Shown here: positions 46,340 through 57,562 of the stretch, piece after piece
How the letters are laid out: every line of letters starts with the position of its first letter
How positions within the stretch are numbered: the first letter of the stretch is position 1
NCBI GenBank assembly: GCA_012064385.1
Contig: QRDG01001525.1
Location: 372,001-436,000, forward strand
DNA length: 64,000 bases
Direction of reading: 5' to 3'
Source of the DNA: Puccinellia tenuiflora
Lineage: Eukaryota; Streptophyta; Magnoliopsida; Poales; Poaceae
Notes under the pieces: model-generated
Database searches by the model: none
What the model saw: the letters and a program-made list of their open reading frames with translations, nothing else
What the model was told of the DNA's origin: nothing
Program-made: the position numbers and the translations under genes

Positions 46340-46992
46340 TCATGTGGGGAGCATCGCCAGACCTGCTACCTTGTAACATACATGTAGCTTCTCACTTGGC
46401 AGTGTCTTGGTCATCATATCCGAACCATTGTCGTCGGTATGGATCTTCTGAAGATATATCAACTTGGAACTCACAACATCTCGAATCCAATGATACCTCA
46501 CATCAATGTGCTTGGTTCGAGAATGAATGCTTGAATTCTTGGCAAGGTAGATAGTCTGGTTATCACAAAACAGATTGTACTTCTCTTGCTTCATGCCCAA
46601 CTCTTGCAAGAAGTTCTTCATCCACAACACTTCCTTACAAGCATCAACCGCTGCGATGTACTCAGCATCTGTGGTTGACAGTAAAATGCATTTCTGCAAT
46701 CTTGATTGCCATGACACTGCTCCCCCTGCATAAGTCATCAGGTATCGAGAAGTAGACTTGCTACAATCTTCATCACCAGCATAATCTGCATCTATATAGG
46801 ATCACCGCTTTCAAAGCATATGCATAATCTAGAAGTACCTTCGAGATACCTGAGAATCCACTTCACTGCATTACAGTGAGCTTCACCTGGATTTGTCATG
46901 AACCGGCTAACAAGTCCAACTGCATACACAATATCAGGCTTAGTGCACACCATGGCATACATCAAACTATTCACGGCAGATCGGTACGGAGA
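46340..46992 (-). pseudogene. Copia RT/RNase H 3' fragment
   Basis: Minus-strand sequence from about 46992 encodes PYRSAVNSLMYAMVCTKPDI and AVKWILRYLEGTSRL. After a frame change near 46795 it encodes an RNase H with AGGAVSWQSRLQ, LSTTDAEYIAA, LFCDNQ and KHIDVRYHWIRD, ending at 46340. The element is truncated on its 5' side at about 46992, which is about 285 bp upstream of the Nudix ATG. Confidence 0.85.
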
Positions 46993-47276
46993 AGAAGAAT
47001 TTAAGAGAGAAAAAAAAGGCAAAACAGAGGTAGCAAAAACCACCCTACGGCACACCTCTCGACTCTCGAGTCTCAACTTCTCGAGCCTCGCTCGCCCTCC
47101 TCCATCAGCGCCCTGTCCTTCCACCGCCGCATTGTTCCCGCCCACCGCAGGAGGCGAGTCCGGCGGCCACACCAAAGAGGAACGCGCGCAGAAGGCGCGT
47201 CGCGCGTTCGACGACCGGATCGGATCGATTAGGTGAATTTGAAGGAAGGGAAGGCAGGCAGGTAGCGTCGGGCGGC

Positions 47277-50200
47277 ATGTGCGATCTGGTGGCCCGCACG
47301 GGGCGGCTCCAGCAGCGCTACGAGGACGGCCGTCGCCTTGTCGCCGGGTGGGTTAGTAGTGGCCCTCTCTGTACTGTCCTCTCCTGTTTCCCCCACCACG
47401 ACTAAAGCATCTTTTTTTCTCCAATCCGATTCGATTGGTTCGTAGACAGGTGCGAGCGCATGGTATCCTTGATTCGTTAGAATAATGCGGCAAGCAGGAC
47501 AGGCATCCTGTTCGTGGTTATTCTTGTGTAAAAATAATACAACTGCTTGCTGTAGCTGGCGATTAGATGCATTTTCTTGTACTGAGTTAGGACTATCGTG
47601 TGTAGGTTTGTAGGTTCAGCACGTGCGGCTAAATCATGTGAGGAGGTGGTCCTGATCAATGAGCAGTAACTATAGTTGCCATTAAGTTACCTCCGTAGCA
47701 CCTGGTGATGGCTCCACTGTTTTGTTCCTTCCTGGATTTGCCTGGTTGTTCATGCGATTGATAAGGTAGGGTCCAAGACCGTGACGTTAATTTAGGTAAA
47801 AGAAGTACCAGCTTCAGCGCCGGTGGTGTGCATGGATTAGGGATTATGATGAAAAAGAAGTTTATGGACTGATTGACTGGTTTCTTCTCAGTGAATGCCT
47901 TATGCTAGGCCTGGCAAATCTGGTAGAAATACATGGATATAGCCATATAGGTGTGTGTGATGGGCCATAATATCGTGCATAGGGAGATGAATTTGGATCG
48001 TAGAAATTACCTGTACTAATGCAGGGAATTCCATTTCCCTAAGTATGATTAGATAACTGTATCTGCAAGAGATCAAAATAACTTGGGGTGGTGATTGGTG
48101 CTATATTCCAAATCATGTTGATCTCCATAAGCGTTTTCAGTGGATGATATGAACATTCATTTTTTCTCTTTCAAATAGCTAGAAACTTCAGGATACAAAC
48201 TGCATTTCCAGTTCTTCACCACTAAGTGAATCTGACCAAGCATTCTGGAACATCGCCACTGGATTGAACAAAACTTGATTTTCTGTCGTTGCTGATCTAT
48301 ATTCATCTATCTTAATATAAATATGGTATATAGACGAAAAGTAAAGACTTGTTTGGTTTCCACCATGTTCTACTGTATTATTCCAAGCACATTCTTAAGC
48401 TTGATGTTATTAATATCCCCACACTACACCGAGAAAGTATGAAGGAGAAAAAAACAACTACAGTTGCAACGTAAAACTGCATAATCGATGCTTAGTAATC
48501 TTTCATGTTGTTTTTCTCTGAGCTGACTTAATGCCCCTAGTTTGTGTTTTGAATAGTCTTGCTGACCTTCGTCTGATACTTCGTCCTTCTATATATGTAG
48601 GTGCATACCATTCAGATATAAATATAATAACGACGAAACTTCTGATGATGAACAGAAAGGGCTTGTCGAAGTTCTCATGATCAACTCCCAGAGTGGACCA
48701 GGTCTCCTATTTCCAAAGGTATTAGCATCGAAACATATGTGCCTGAGAGAACCACGCAATTGAGAAATGGAAATATGAAATGTCTGCGTGCTTCAGTTAC
48801 CAAAATAATCGAAGCAATGTATTCAGCGGATACTGCTTCCTACAAAGTTGTTGAGTTGTATGCCTGATATCCTGTCCAGATTGACTTATTATTAACTGGT
48901 TATCAAAGGTATTAGCATCGAAAACATCTGTGCCTTAGAGATCCACGCATTTGTGAGAAAAGAATATATGAAATGTCATTTTCTATGTTTGCTTCAGTTA
49001 CCAAAATAATTGAAGCAATGTATTCAGCGGATAATGCTTCCTACAAAGTTGTTGAGTTGTATGCCTGATATCATGTCCAGATTGATGCATTATTCACTGG
49101 TTATTGAGCAATATTGTGTTCTGCTCTGATGGTGTGCGTGAGCAAGATGATCAATAAATATCCCTTATAAGAGCCTGATTGAGCAGGCACTCTGAGGTGT
49201 AAAATACTGGCAAGTTAGTTATTTAGATTTTCACTGGAAGATATGCAAGTGCCAGGCCAAGCAAGGAACCATTTCTGTCTATAGCTCCTAGTGCATCATA
49301 TGAACTAGCAAATTGGGGTTCTTTATCTTCCTTCCATTTGCTAACTTTATTTTTGTAATTTATTGAGTGAAATCTCATTTTGCATTCTTTCAAGGGGTTT
49401 GCTTGTCCATATACATTATATCTGATCACTTCATTTCTATTTAGTTCTTAGTAGCGAGTATTATCCGATGATTTTTGTTTATGTAGCGTGCTGTTCTCTT
49501 TGAACATGCATTGCATTTTATAATATAGGTTCCTTTGTTTTATGCATCTTGTTGCTGCAGGGAGGATGGGAGAATGATGAGACTGTTGAAGAAGCAGCTG
49601 CTCGAGAAGCTATCGAAGAAGCTGGGGTTCGAGGAGATTTAGTGGTGAGATCTTAGATATAGTCTCTTTGGACAATTCTATTAATTTATCCCGGTATGTT
49701 ATGTTCATCATAAATATACATGTTAAATACAAAATGTTAGTCCATCATTGTATCCTGACAGTGACAGATCTTTTGATTGTGACCTTTTCTTAGAGACACA
49801 TGCAAAATTGTGTTTTTGATTGATAATACTATATGAAGTTTCTTGTTTGATGAAGACACACAATTTTGAAACTGTGGGAGGACCAGATCCATTCAACCCT
49901 TAAACTTCTAATATTTGTGTATGGTGCACTCTACCATCTGAGAACTACTTGTTCCCATGACTTACCCTGAAAGTGACCCTTAAACATATTAGAGACTCTG
50001 GAACTTCCAGTTTTAGCTGGTCAGGCAGAGTCAATATCCACTATCCAATAATACTATTTGAGACTAAAGTACTCACATGCTAACACAAGTTAAGTGCGGA
50101 TCTTGACTTCCATTGCACAACCCGCTACTCATTTTGTGATATTGACGTTCACATGTTCTTCAAATGGCAATGTGGTTATTTTAACAACTAGAGGGGAGAA

Positions 50201-51026
50201 GTAACTTCGGAAATTATGTGCGGTTTGATCTTCTTATTGCATATACATGTCTTGGTAACTTGAAATTCTAATTATTTTTTCCCCATATTTGCACGCTTTC
50301 TTTTAGATAATAATGTACTCCTAAGTAATTGTTGCTTGTTGGATCATAATACAGACCGAAACCATGTTGTGTACTTTGCTACTGTATCAACAATGATTTT
50401 AATCATAACTATGTATTGTACCATACCTGGGCTGACTGGTATCAAAAGCCACTTCGTTGTCGTTGGAATTTGTAAATGCAACTTTTTTCTAGCCATTTTT
50501 TAGATATGCAGGGCAAGTCAAATAATTTAGTTGTGTGATTACAAGGCTTGCTCACGATCATTTGATTTTAGTTTCTGTTTAATTAACTAGTAAATGTTTC
50601 CTAGGGACTAACTTGGGCATGCTATTTATTCCCCTGTTAATTTTGTTCTCTTGCAACTTTAAGTCATGCCTATGTATATCCTGTTCAGTACTTGTTTGCT
50701 TGTATATGTTGTACCACCGCACTTACTGTGTGGTTCTTCCTGTGCATAAGCAACTCTTGGGCCTGTACGATTTCAAGAGCAAGACGCATCAAGATGAGTT
50801 CTGCCCTGAAGGCATGTGTAGAGCGGCAGTGTTTGCACTGCACGTGAAGGAGGAGCTTGCCTCTTGGCCCGAGCAGAGCACCCGCCAGAGGAGCTGGCTC
50901 ACCGTTCCTGAGGCGGCGGCACAGAGCAGGTACCCATGGGTGCAAGAAGCCCTTGTCACAGGCTTCTCTGGTTGGCATGAGAAGCGGAGCAAAGCGGGCT
51001 CTGGTGCGGGTCCAAGCTCAAGATGA
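47277..51026 (+). CDS. Nudix hydrolase, NUDT12/13/16-like, four exons
   Basis: Exons 47277-47347, 48601-48718, 49561-49644 and 50751-51026 join in phase to 182 residues. The protein begins MCDLVARTGRLQQRYEDG. The Nudix box lies at the exon 2/3 join, about residues 64-86: G-x5-E-x7-REAIEEAGV within GGWENDETVEEAAAREAIEE, with the metal-binding REuxEE glutamates present. The tail (YDFKSKTHQDEFCPEG, WPEQSTRQRSWLTVPEAAA, PWVQEALVTGF) matches the plant NUDT12/13/16 group in sequence and length. Members cleave nucleoside diphosphate derivatives such as long diadenosine polyphosphates, and some are mitochondrial. The substrate here is unproven. Intron 2 carries a 190-bp duplication that includes the 5' splice site. 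Confidence 0.93.
48714..49093 (+). repeat. 190-bp tandem duplication at the 5' end of Nudix intron 2
   Basis: CAAAGGTATTAGCATCGAAA at 48714 recurs at 48904. The similarity then runs through GCTTCAGTTACCAAAATAAT, GAAGCAATGTATTCAGCGGA and GTTGTTGAGTTGTATGCCTG in both copies. The repeat includes the exon-intron junction, so a second donor GTATTAG lies at 48909. Confidence 0.88.
49645..50750 (+). other. Nudix intron 3
   Basis: The donor is GTGAGATC at 49645 and the acceptor TGCATAAG ends at 50750. The sequence is AT-rich with no recognisable repeat, ORF of interest or RNA gene. Confidence 0.7.
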
Positions 51027-51746
51027 CCAGTCCCAAGCATCAGAGGCATATTCTTCCTTTTTTGTTGTTGTTAGCCCTGGCCCTGCTAGGGGCAAACTTA
51101 AGAACATGAAGGTGGCCTCTGATGCTCCGTAGATCTTTTACCCCCTTTTTTTTTGATGTACAATCTAGTCATAGTGTCATCGGTTGATCAATTCGAGAGT
51201 CGTTGGAATTGTAATTGTTGAATCGATTCTCGTGGTTACACGCCGGGAGTTTTAACTTTATCACTTGGTCTGTTTGCGAGGCGCATGCTTACAATGCATC
51301 AAATCAAAGATGTTTCCTTTTAATGAGAAAATTGTGCGGACTGTGCTTATTTGCAACAGATGGACAGCAATCCAAATTACCAGTGTTGCTATTAGTAAGC
51401 AGCATAATAAGTATATTAGAAAGAAATTGAAACGAGACAATAATGCAAGGGATTGGTGTGCATCTTAGTGCAGTGTCTTTGTTTTCGTAAACATCTTAGG
51501 GCAGTTCTGCGTAGCATCGGATAAGTTGATGTTCTATTTGGCAAACAAGATTTACCATGTGGTTTCTGAATTTCAGCGCAAGCCAACTGCGCCACGAACC
51601 GACTCCTGTTTTAATTAAGCTCAGATTTCACTTTTTACTAAGCTCATATGGACAGACACCATGTTATTTTCATCCTCTTATTATGTGCATGATATATGTG
51701 TATCCACACAAAAATATGGCTTTCCCGCTGCACGTCGAAGAACATC
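51027..51746. other. Intergenic space between convergent Nudix and CSP41A genes
   Basis: These 720 bp hold the 3' UTRs of both genes. Short AT-rich frames here have no known domain. No transposon was recognised. Confidence 0.6.
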
Positions 51747-53399
51747 CTAGGCGGCGACGCTGACCGGCGCGGCCCCGACGGCGCTGAGGATCTTGTCGTC
51801 GAGGTCGAAGGTCATGGCCTTCTCTCCCCTGCCGCTGCTCGCGTACTCGGCGAACCGCTCCTTGAGGTCCTCCGGCAGGTTCGTCGAGCTCGTCCAGCCC
51901 AGCACCTCCTTCGCCGCCCGAGGCTCCGCGTAGAAATGCTGCAAACCATGGCGATTAATCGCAAGCTAGCACTTTTTTTGCATGATGATACCATTTTAAT
52001 TTAGTTACCATGTTGCGGAAGGGGAAGGCCTTCTTGGCGTCCACGCCGAGGGCGGCCGGGTCGTAGTGGACGATCTCTGCCGTGGCGCCCGCGGCCGCCG
52101 CGCACATCTTGGCCAGGCCGTCGAGCGTCACGGCGCGGTCGCTCACGCAGTTGAAGATCTTCCCCGCCGCCGCGTCGGGGTTCTCCACGGCGAGCGTCAG
52201 CATGCTGCCCAGGTCCCTCGCGTGGGAGATGTTGGTCAGCTGCATCCCCGACCCCGGGATCGGCACCGGACGCTTCCGCACGATTCCTGCAAAAGGTTCA
52301 ATCACGTCAAGACAACATACGTCAGTTTGCTTGCCGATCTGGCCTTTGATCGATGTTGCAAAATGAGCTAGAAATTCTTACTGTCGAAGAACCACTCCTC
52401 GCAGTCCTTGTTGTTGCCGGAGCCGATCATGTACTGCGGGCGGAACGAGGCCCAGCTGCCGAACTCTGCCGCGATATACTTTTCCACGCCGACGTGACCG
52501 GCGCTCTCCTTCACGGCGTCCTGCGCCACGCACGCGCGATGATGGAATCAGACTCTGCTTTGCAGCGAAAAATGACACTAACAAGTGCAAGCACGTTTAT
52601 ATTACCCCCTCGACGTGCGGCAGCTCGTCGGCCGGAGTGTAGATCCCGGCGCTGCTGATGAACAGGAACTGGCCCACGCCGGCCGACTTGGCCCAGTCCG
52701 CCACCGGCCTGCACGCAACCGAAAAATCATTCTTTGTTTTGAAGTCTGAACCCTTACTTCTGTGTCAGGAGAAAACAGACGCAGCTAACATACTTGACGG
52801 CATCGAGGTTCTTGCCGTTGTTGTCGAGCACGACGTCGAAGGACGCTCCGCCGACCGCCGCTCCGACGTCCGCCGGTTCACCCCACACCGTCTTCGCCCC
52901 GGCGCTCGTCAGCTCCTGCATGCATTTGCCCCCACGATACGAAATCCATCAGAGAAACACCAACACAGGGGAAGCCTGCCTGCCACCGATCACCACCGGC
53001 GGGTGCGGAGCCCCGTCAAGTCTAATTAATTCGCACCGAGAAGCGGGAGAACGGGGGCTTCTTCATCTTGTCGGAGCCCTCGTCGCCGACGGTGAGCACG
53101 GTGACGTCGTGCCCGGCGGCGAGGAGCGCCTTGGCGAAGTAGAACCCGATCACCGCGTGCCCGCCGCTGTTGGTGTTAACGACCAGAACGCTCTTCTTGG
53201 CCGCGGCGGCCTGTGCACGCACCGACACGGCCGCGGCACGGGCCGTCGGCGGCGCCGCGCGTCTCCTCGCAACGATCGCGCCGGCCGCGCGCGGGAGGAA
53301 TGACGATGACAGCGACGACGGCGAGCTCGTGATGCGGCCTGGGGTGAACGCCACGGCGGCTGCCGCGGCTGTGGCGGTGGTGGCGGGAGAGAAGGCCAT
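51747..53399 (-). CDS. CSP41A: Chloroplast stem-loop binding protein of 41 kDa a (CSP41A), six exons
   Basis: Minus-strand exons 53399-53037, 52915-52794, 52708-52606, 52520-52382, 52286-52009 and 51938-51747 join in phase to 398 residues. The first 65 residues (Ala/Ser/Arg-rich, few acids) form a plastid transit peptide. Then comes an atypical SDR Rossmann fold ([43 protein letters not shown]) and the CSP41 part ([55 protein letters not shown]). Its homologues bind chloroplast mRNA 3' stem-loops and rRNA, have endoribonuclease activity and act with CSP41B in stroma. Length and order match the family. All six splice pairs are GT-AG. The gene appears intact and converges on the Nudix gene. Confidence 0.95.
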
Positions 53400-53510
53400 G
53401 GTGGGGGGAGGGAGGAGATGAGAGGAGGGAGTGATGAGTGGTGGGCACGGGATACTGGGATAGGGGAGAATTTGTAGCTGTGTGTGTCTGTGAGGCCATG
53501 TGGAGTTGGA

Positions 53511-53518
53511 CGTTATTT
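53511..53518 (-). promoter_or_regulatory. Possible TATA box of CSP41A
   Basis: TTAAATAA on the minus strand lies about 115 bp upstream of the ATG at 53399, which would leave a 5' leader of about 85 nt. Motif match only. Confidence 0.4.
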
Positions 53519-53520
53519 AA

Positions 53521-54507
53521 CGGCTTCCGTGATTTCCCGCGCGCGCCATGCTAAAGATTGAATTTCTCGGGTCTTTGATGGCCTTCAGGTCACGCTAAGG
53601 GCATGTTCAGCGGTTCAGCCGGCAGCGTCTGTAGCACGCGTCCATATCAGCTATACGATCTTTTTTTTTTAACAGAGCTATACGATCTATTGTACTCCAC
53701 AGCACGTACAATAGGTTGTCTGTTTCGTCGGCTGTAAAGTCTACTAACTGCCCCGTAAATCATGCTAATAAAATGAGGTAATTTTGCGCACGATATGGGA
53801 CGAGCACGGATACAACGGTCTTTATTTCTACAGACAGACCTGACCCGTTTTTTCCTTTCTCTCTCTCCCGCGTAATTTATTTTCCTATTTGGCAAGATTT
53901 ACCGGCAGCTGACTGTACATCGATGTACGTGCCCTAAAAATCCGGCGCTCGGGAGGGAGAAAATTACGGGCCGGAAACTGAAACGAGAATCCAATCGGGC
54001 CCGTAGGCCCCGCTTGGGAGCTCGTTTTATTTTCTCTCCGTAAATTTCTACCCACATGCATAGCTAATTTACACCACGGGAAAGAAACAGACCTCTCGTG
54101 GTCCATAATTTTTTACCCCCGTTTTGGACTAATATCCAACCAACCAAACGGGGTCTTTAGTAGTAAGAGCATCTCCAATCGTATTGTATTGCACTAGTTT
54201 AGTCCTTCATTTTCGTGTGGGCACGTCTGGATTCTTATTTGTTGGTGTGTCCAGTCATGTTTACCAAAATTGTCCGGTGATTTAATTGTTGGAGAAGAAG
54301 AGAGAGTGGTAGAAGGGGAAAATAAGAGAAAAAATGGTCTAGAGTGGACCACACGGACGATCCGGACACACTCGAACACCTTCGTACTTAGCCCATACCA
54401 TATATTGATTGAGTCGGACGAGTCCGGACATATAGGGACAAAGTAAGGGACCGGTTGGGTACACTATTTTACTCTCTCCTCTCAAGACACTGACTGGGTT
54501 GTCCGCC

Positions 54508-54546
<39 letters not shown>

Positions 54547-55139
54547 AGGGGGCATGAATTTTAAATTATGTATTCCAAAGTACAAATTTAACATGTAATC
54601 AGACATAACTCTGATGGAATGTTGCTACATGGAGAATAGTTGTTTAAACTCCCGAGCTGCAGGGAGCACCTTTTCTTAAGTACAAAATAATCATTTTAAA
54701 TCTCAAATGTATTGAGAAAATATAAATGTGTATTCAGGTGTCTAGTATGTGTGCCATCGATATGATATATAACTGTGGTATTTCCGTGCACGCATTCTCG
54801 TATCCATTTCACGAGCTTTCCCGGTGGAGCATCTTACTTTGTAAATTTTAATTTGCGAGTCCCAACTTTCAAACATTAATTTGCTTTCTAACATGCTTTT
54901 GAATTTCTAACATGCTTTTTAAAGGATGTATCGAGAGGTACAATTTTGAGTTGTAAATATGTAATCTGGCATTACGCTCGGTAAAGAAACGCTGAAGAAG
55001 CACCAACTCCATTACGCATGCTCTCGGCATAACTGCCGGAAGTATGCCGAGTGCCAAACTCATGGCCTTGGCAACGTGGCCAATTCATGTCGTGACTGAC
55101 TTTCCACTAGTTTGCGAGCCGCTAGGCATAGAATAAGCA
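53521..55139. other. CSP41A upstream region
   Basis: No gene is seen. From about 54168 the sequence starts GAGCATCTCCAA, a frequent end motif of grass miniature transposons. A matching other end was not found before the poly-G run at 54512-54545. The remainder is AT-rich. Confidence 0.4.
54512..54545. repeat. Homopolymer run of 34 G
   Basis: An uninterrupted G tract; its exact length is prone to polymerase and sequencing error. Confidence 0.9.
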
Positions 55140-55420
55140 ATGCACTACGGGACAGCACGACTTTGCCGTGTGACAGGGGTGATTGCCGTGTGCTAAATAT
55201 CGGGCACACGGCAAAGTCAATCTTTACCGTGTGCAGCACACGGTAAAGAAAAACGCACGGCACTGCATCAAATAAAACACACGGTAAAGAGCAGCACACG
55301 GCAAAGAAACAAATAGGCACACGGCAAAGAGGAGCGCACGGCAAAGCCGGAGGACACGTGTCCATCCGAAACGGCGGGCCAAACGGCGCAGTTACGGCGC
55401 GTCTTTGCCGTGCGCGACAC

Positions 55421-55680
55421 TAATCTTTGCCGTGTGCAACACACGGTAAAGAGAGTTTCCATTTTTTTTGTACGGGATGCTAAAATGTAATCTTTACCGT
55501 GTGCAACACACGGTAAAGACAGTTTCCATTTTTTTGTACGGGACGCTAAAATGTAATCTTTACCGTGTGCAACACACGGTAAAGACAGTTTCTATTTTTT
55601 TACGGGACGCTAAAATGTAATCTTTACCGTGTGCAACACACGGTAAAGATAGTTTCCATTTTTTTGTACATGCGCGGAAT
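55421..55680. repeat. Subterminal hairpin repeats of the CACTA element, four units of 64-67 bp
   Basis: Units begin TAATCTTT near 55421, 55488, 55554 and 55618. Each contains a palindrome from TTACCGTGTG to CACACGGTAA followed by AGTTTCCATTTTTTT. Such repeats are probable transposase-binding sites by analogy with other CACTA elements. Confidence 0.82.
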
Positions 55681-56034
55681 GCATGGCTATTAATTAACGA
55701 TTAGATAGCACTTATATGTATTTTTGGAGGGCGTCGATCGGTGATACGTGCACATGTATATGCAATAATTGTAAAACAAGATTATATTTACCGCGAAGAA
55801 ATAGCCGAGATTTGAACAAAAATTTAGCGCGTGCGGGAGGCCTACTTGTCATGTCTTTGCTGTGTGCCACGCACTGTAAAGAAAACGTTCATTTTTTTAA
55901 AGAAAATCAAAGAAAAAGTTCATTTTTTTACACACATTAAATGACGCTAAAATGTGACCTCACATAAAATAATACAAAGTGAAAAGTCCATTTTATTCAC
56001 ACACACACACGATTCGGAGGGAATGAGCTCGAAA

Positions 56035-57480
56035 CCCCCCCTCCGTGCGAACCGGAGGGAATCTTGTGTAGATTTTCCGTTTCCCATGTCCCTATGGCCT
56101 ACCGTAACACAACCAATCAAAAAAGTCCAATGGTCTACCCCCTTTCGATGCCGGTCAAAGGGGGTAGACGGTAAGTTTGACTATTCTCTAGCGGGGTGAC
56201 GGTTTCATCGAAGCAGGGCTCCGGAGCGTCGGATTCCCACCGAAACCGAGGTGGTGCAATACCATATGTATACAAGTGTGACGGGAGGTGTAAATTGCCG
56301 AGATCCTAATCCGGTGTGTGACCGGCTTCACCGGCATCACTTACTCCCTAGCGAGTTCCTGGACTTAGAGCTCGAAACCCCCCCTCCGTGCGAACCGGAG
56401 GGAATCTTGTGTAGATTTTCGGTTTCCCATGTCCCTATGGCCTACCGTAACACAACCAAGCAAAAAAGTCCAATGGTCTACCCCCTTTCGATGCCGGTCA
56501 AAGGGGGTAGACGGTAAGTTTGACTATTCTCTAGCGGGGTGACGGTTTCATCGAAGCGGGGCTCCGGAGCGTCGGATTCCCAACGAAACCTAGGTGGTGC
56601 AATACCATATGTATACAAGTGTGGCGGGAGGTGCAAATTGCCAATATCCTAATCCGGTGTGTGACCGGCTTCACCGGCATCACTTACTCCCTAGCGAGTT
56701 CCTGGACTTAGAGCTCGAAACCCCCCCTCCGTGCGAACCGGAGGGAATCTTGTGTAGATTTTCCGTTTCCCATGTCCCTATGGCCTACCGTAACACAACC
56801 AAGCAAGAAAGTCCAATGGTCTACCCCCTTTCGATGCCGGTCAAAGGGGGTAGATGGTAAGTTTGACTATTCTCTAGCGGAAGGAGGGTTTCATCGAAGC
56901 GGGGCTCCGGAGCGTCGGATTCCCAACGAAACCGAGGTGGTGCAATACCATATGTATACAAGTGTGGCGGGAGGTGCAATTTGCCAAGATCCTAATCCGG
57001 TGTGTGACCGGCTTCACCGGCATCACTTACTCCCTAGCGAGTTCCTGGACTTAGAGCTCGAAACCCCCCCTCCGTGCGAACCGGAGGGAATCTTGTGTAG
57101 ATTTTCGATTTCCCATGTCTGTATGGCCTACCGTAACACAACCAAGCAAAAAAGTCCAATGGTCTACCCCCTTTCGATGCCGGTCAAAGGGGGTAGACGG
57201 TAAGTTTGACTATTCTCTAGCGGCGTGACGGTTTCATCGAAGCGGGGCTCCGGAGCGTCGGATTCCCACCGAAAACTAGATGGTGCAATACCATATATGT
57301 ATACAAGTGTGGCGGGAGGTGCAAATTTCCAAGATCCTAATCCGGTGTGTGACCGGCTTCACCGGCATCACTTACTCCCTAGCGAGTTCCTGGACTTAGA
57401 GCTCGAAATCCCCCCTCCGTGCGAACCGGAGGGAATCTTGTGTAGATTTTCGATTTCCCATGTCCCTATGTCGCCGTGTG
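56035..57480. repeat. 343-bp tandem array inside the CACTA element (about 4.2 copies)
   Basis: GAGCTCGAAA starts units at 56035, 56368, 56711, 57054 and 57399, a spacing of 333, 343, 343 and 345 bp. Units share GAACCGGAGGGAATCTTGTG, GGCCTACCGTAACACAACCA and CGATGCCGGTCAAAGGGGGT. Each unit keeps an 88-codon open frame but with a GTG rather than ATG at its head. Confidence 0.92.
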
Positions 57481-57562
57481 TTCTTCGCCGTGTATAGCGC
57501 ACGGCAAAGGCTTTGCCGTGTGTCTCAGGCACACGGCAACGAGGTGCTCTCCCGTAGTGATG

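Larger units (their letters stand above)
55143..57559. mobile_element. Non-autonomous CACTA transposon (2.4 kb)
   Basis: The ends CACTACGGGACAGCAC (left) and the complement of CACTACGGGAGAGCAC (right) form the terminal inverted repeats. The 3-bp duplication ATG flanks both sides (55140-55142 and 57560-57562), as expected for CACTA elements. Subterminal TTTGCCGTGTGC motifs occur in both orientations near both ends. No transposase is encoded. The interior is mostly tandem repeats. The element is about 1.7 kb upstream of CSP41A. Confidence 0.93.

Noticed and set aside
46993..47175. N-terminal part of the minus-strand frame 47175-46792 as copia coding sequence
   Set aside because: The copia similarity begins only at about 46992; the part above is the Nudix 5' region read antisense.
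56035..57480. CRISPR-like array
   Set aside because: Units are 343 bp, continuous and inside a eukaryotic CACTA transposon; there are no short repeats with unique spacers.
56251..57497. Repeated 88-codon frames as a small gene family
   Set aside because: They start at GTG, not ATG, and recur only because the 343-bp unit is tandemly copied; the unit spacing shifts frame and no domain is present.
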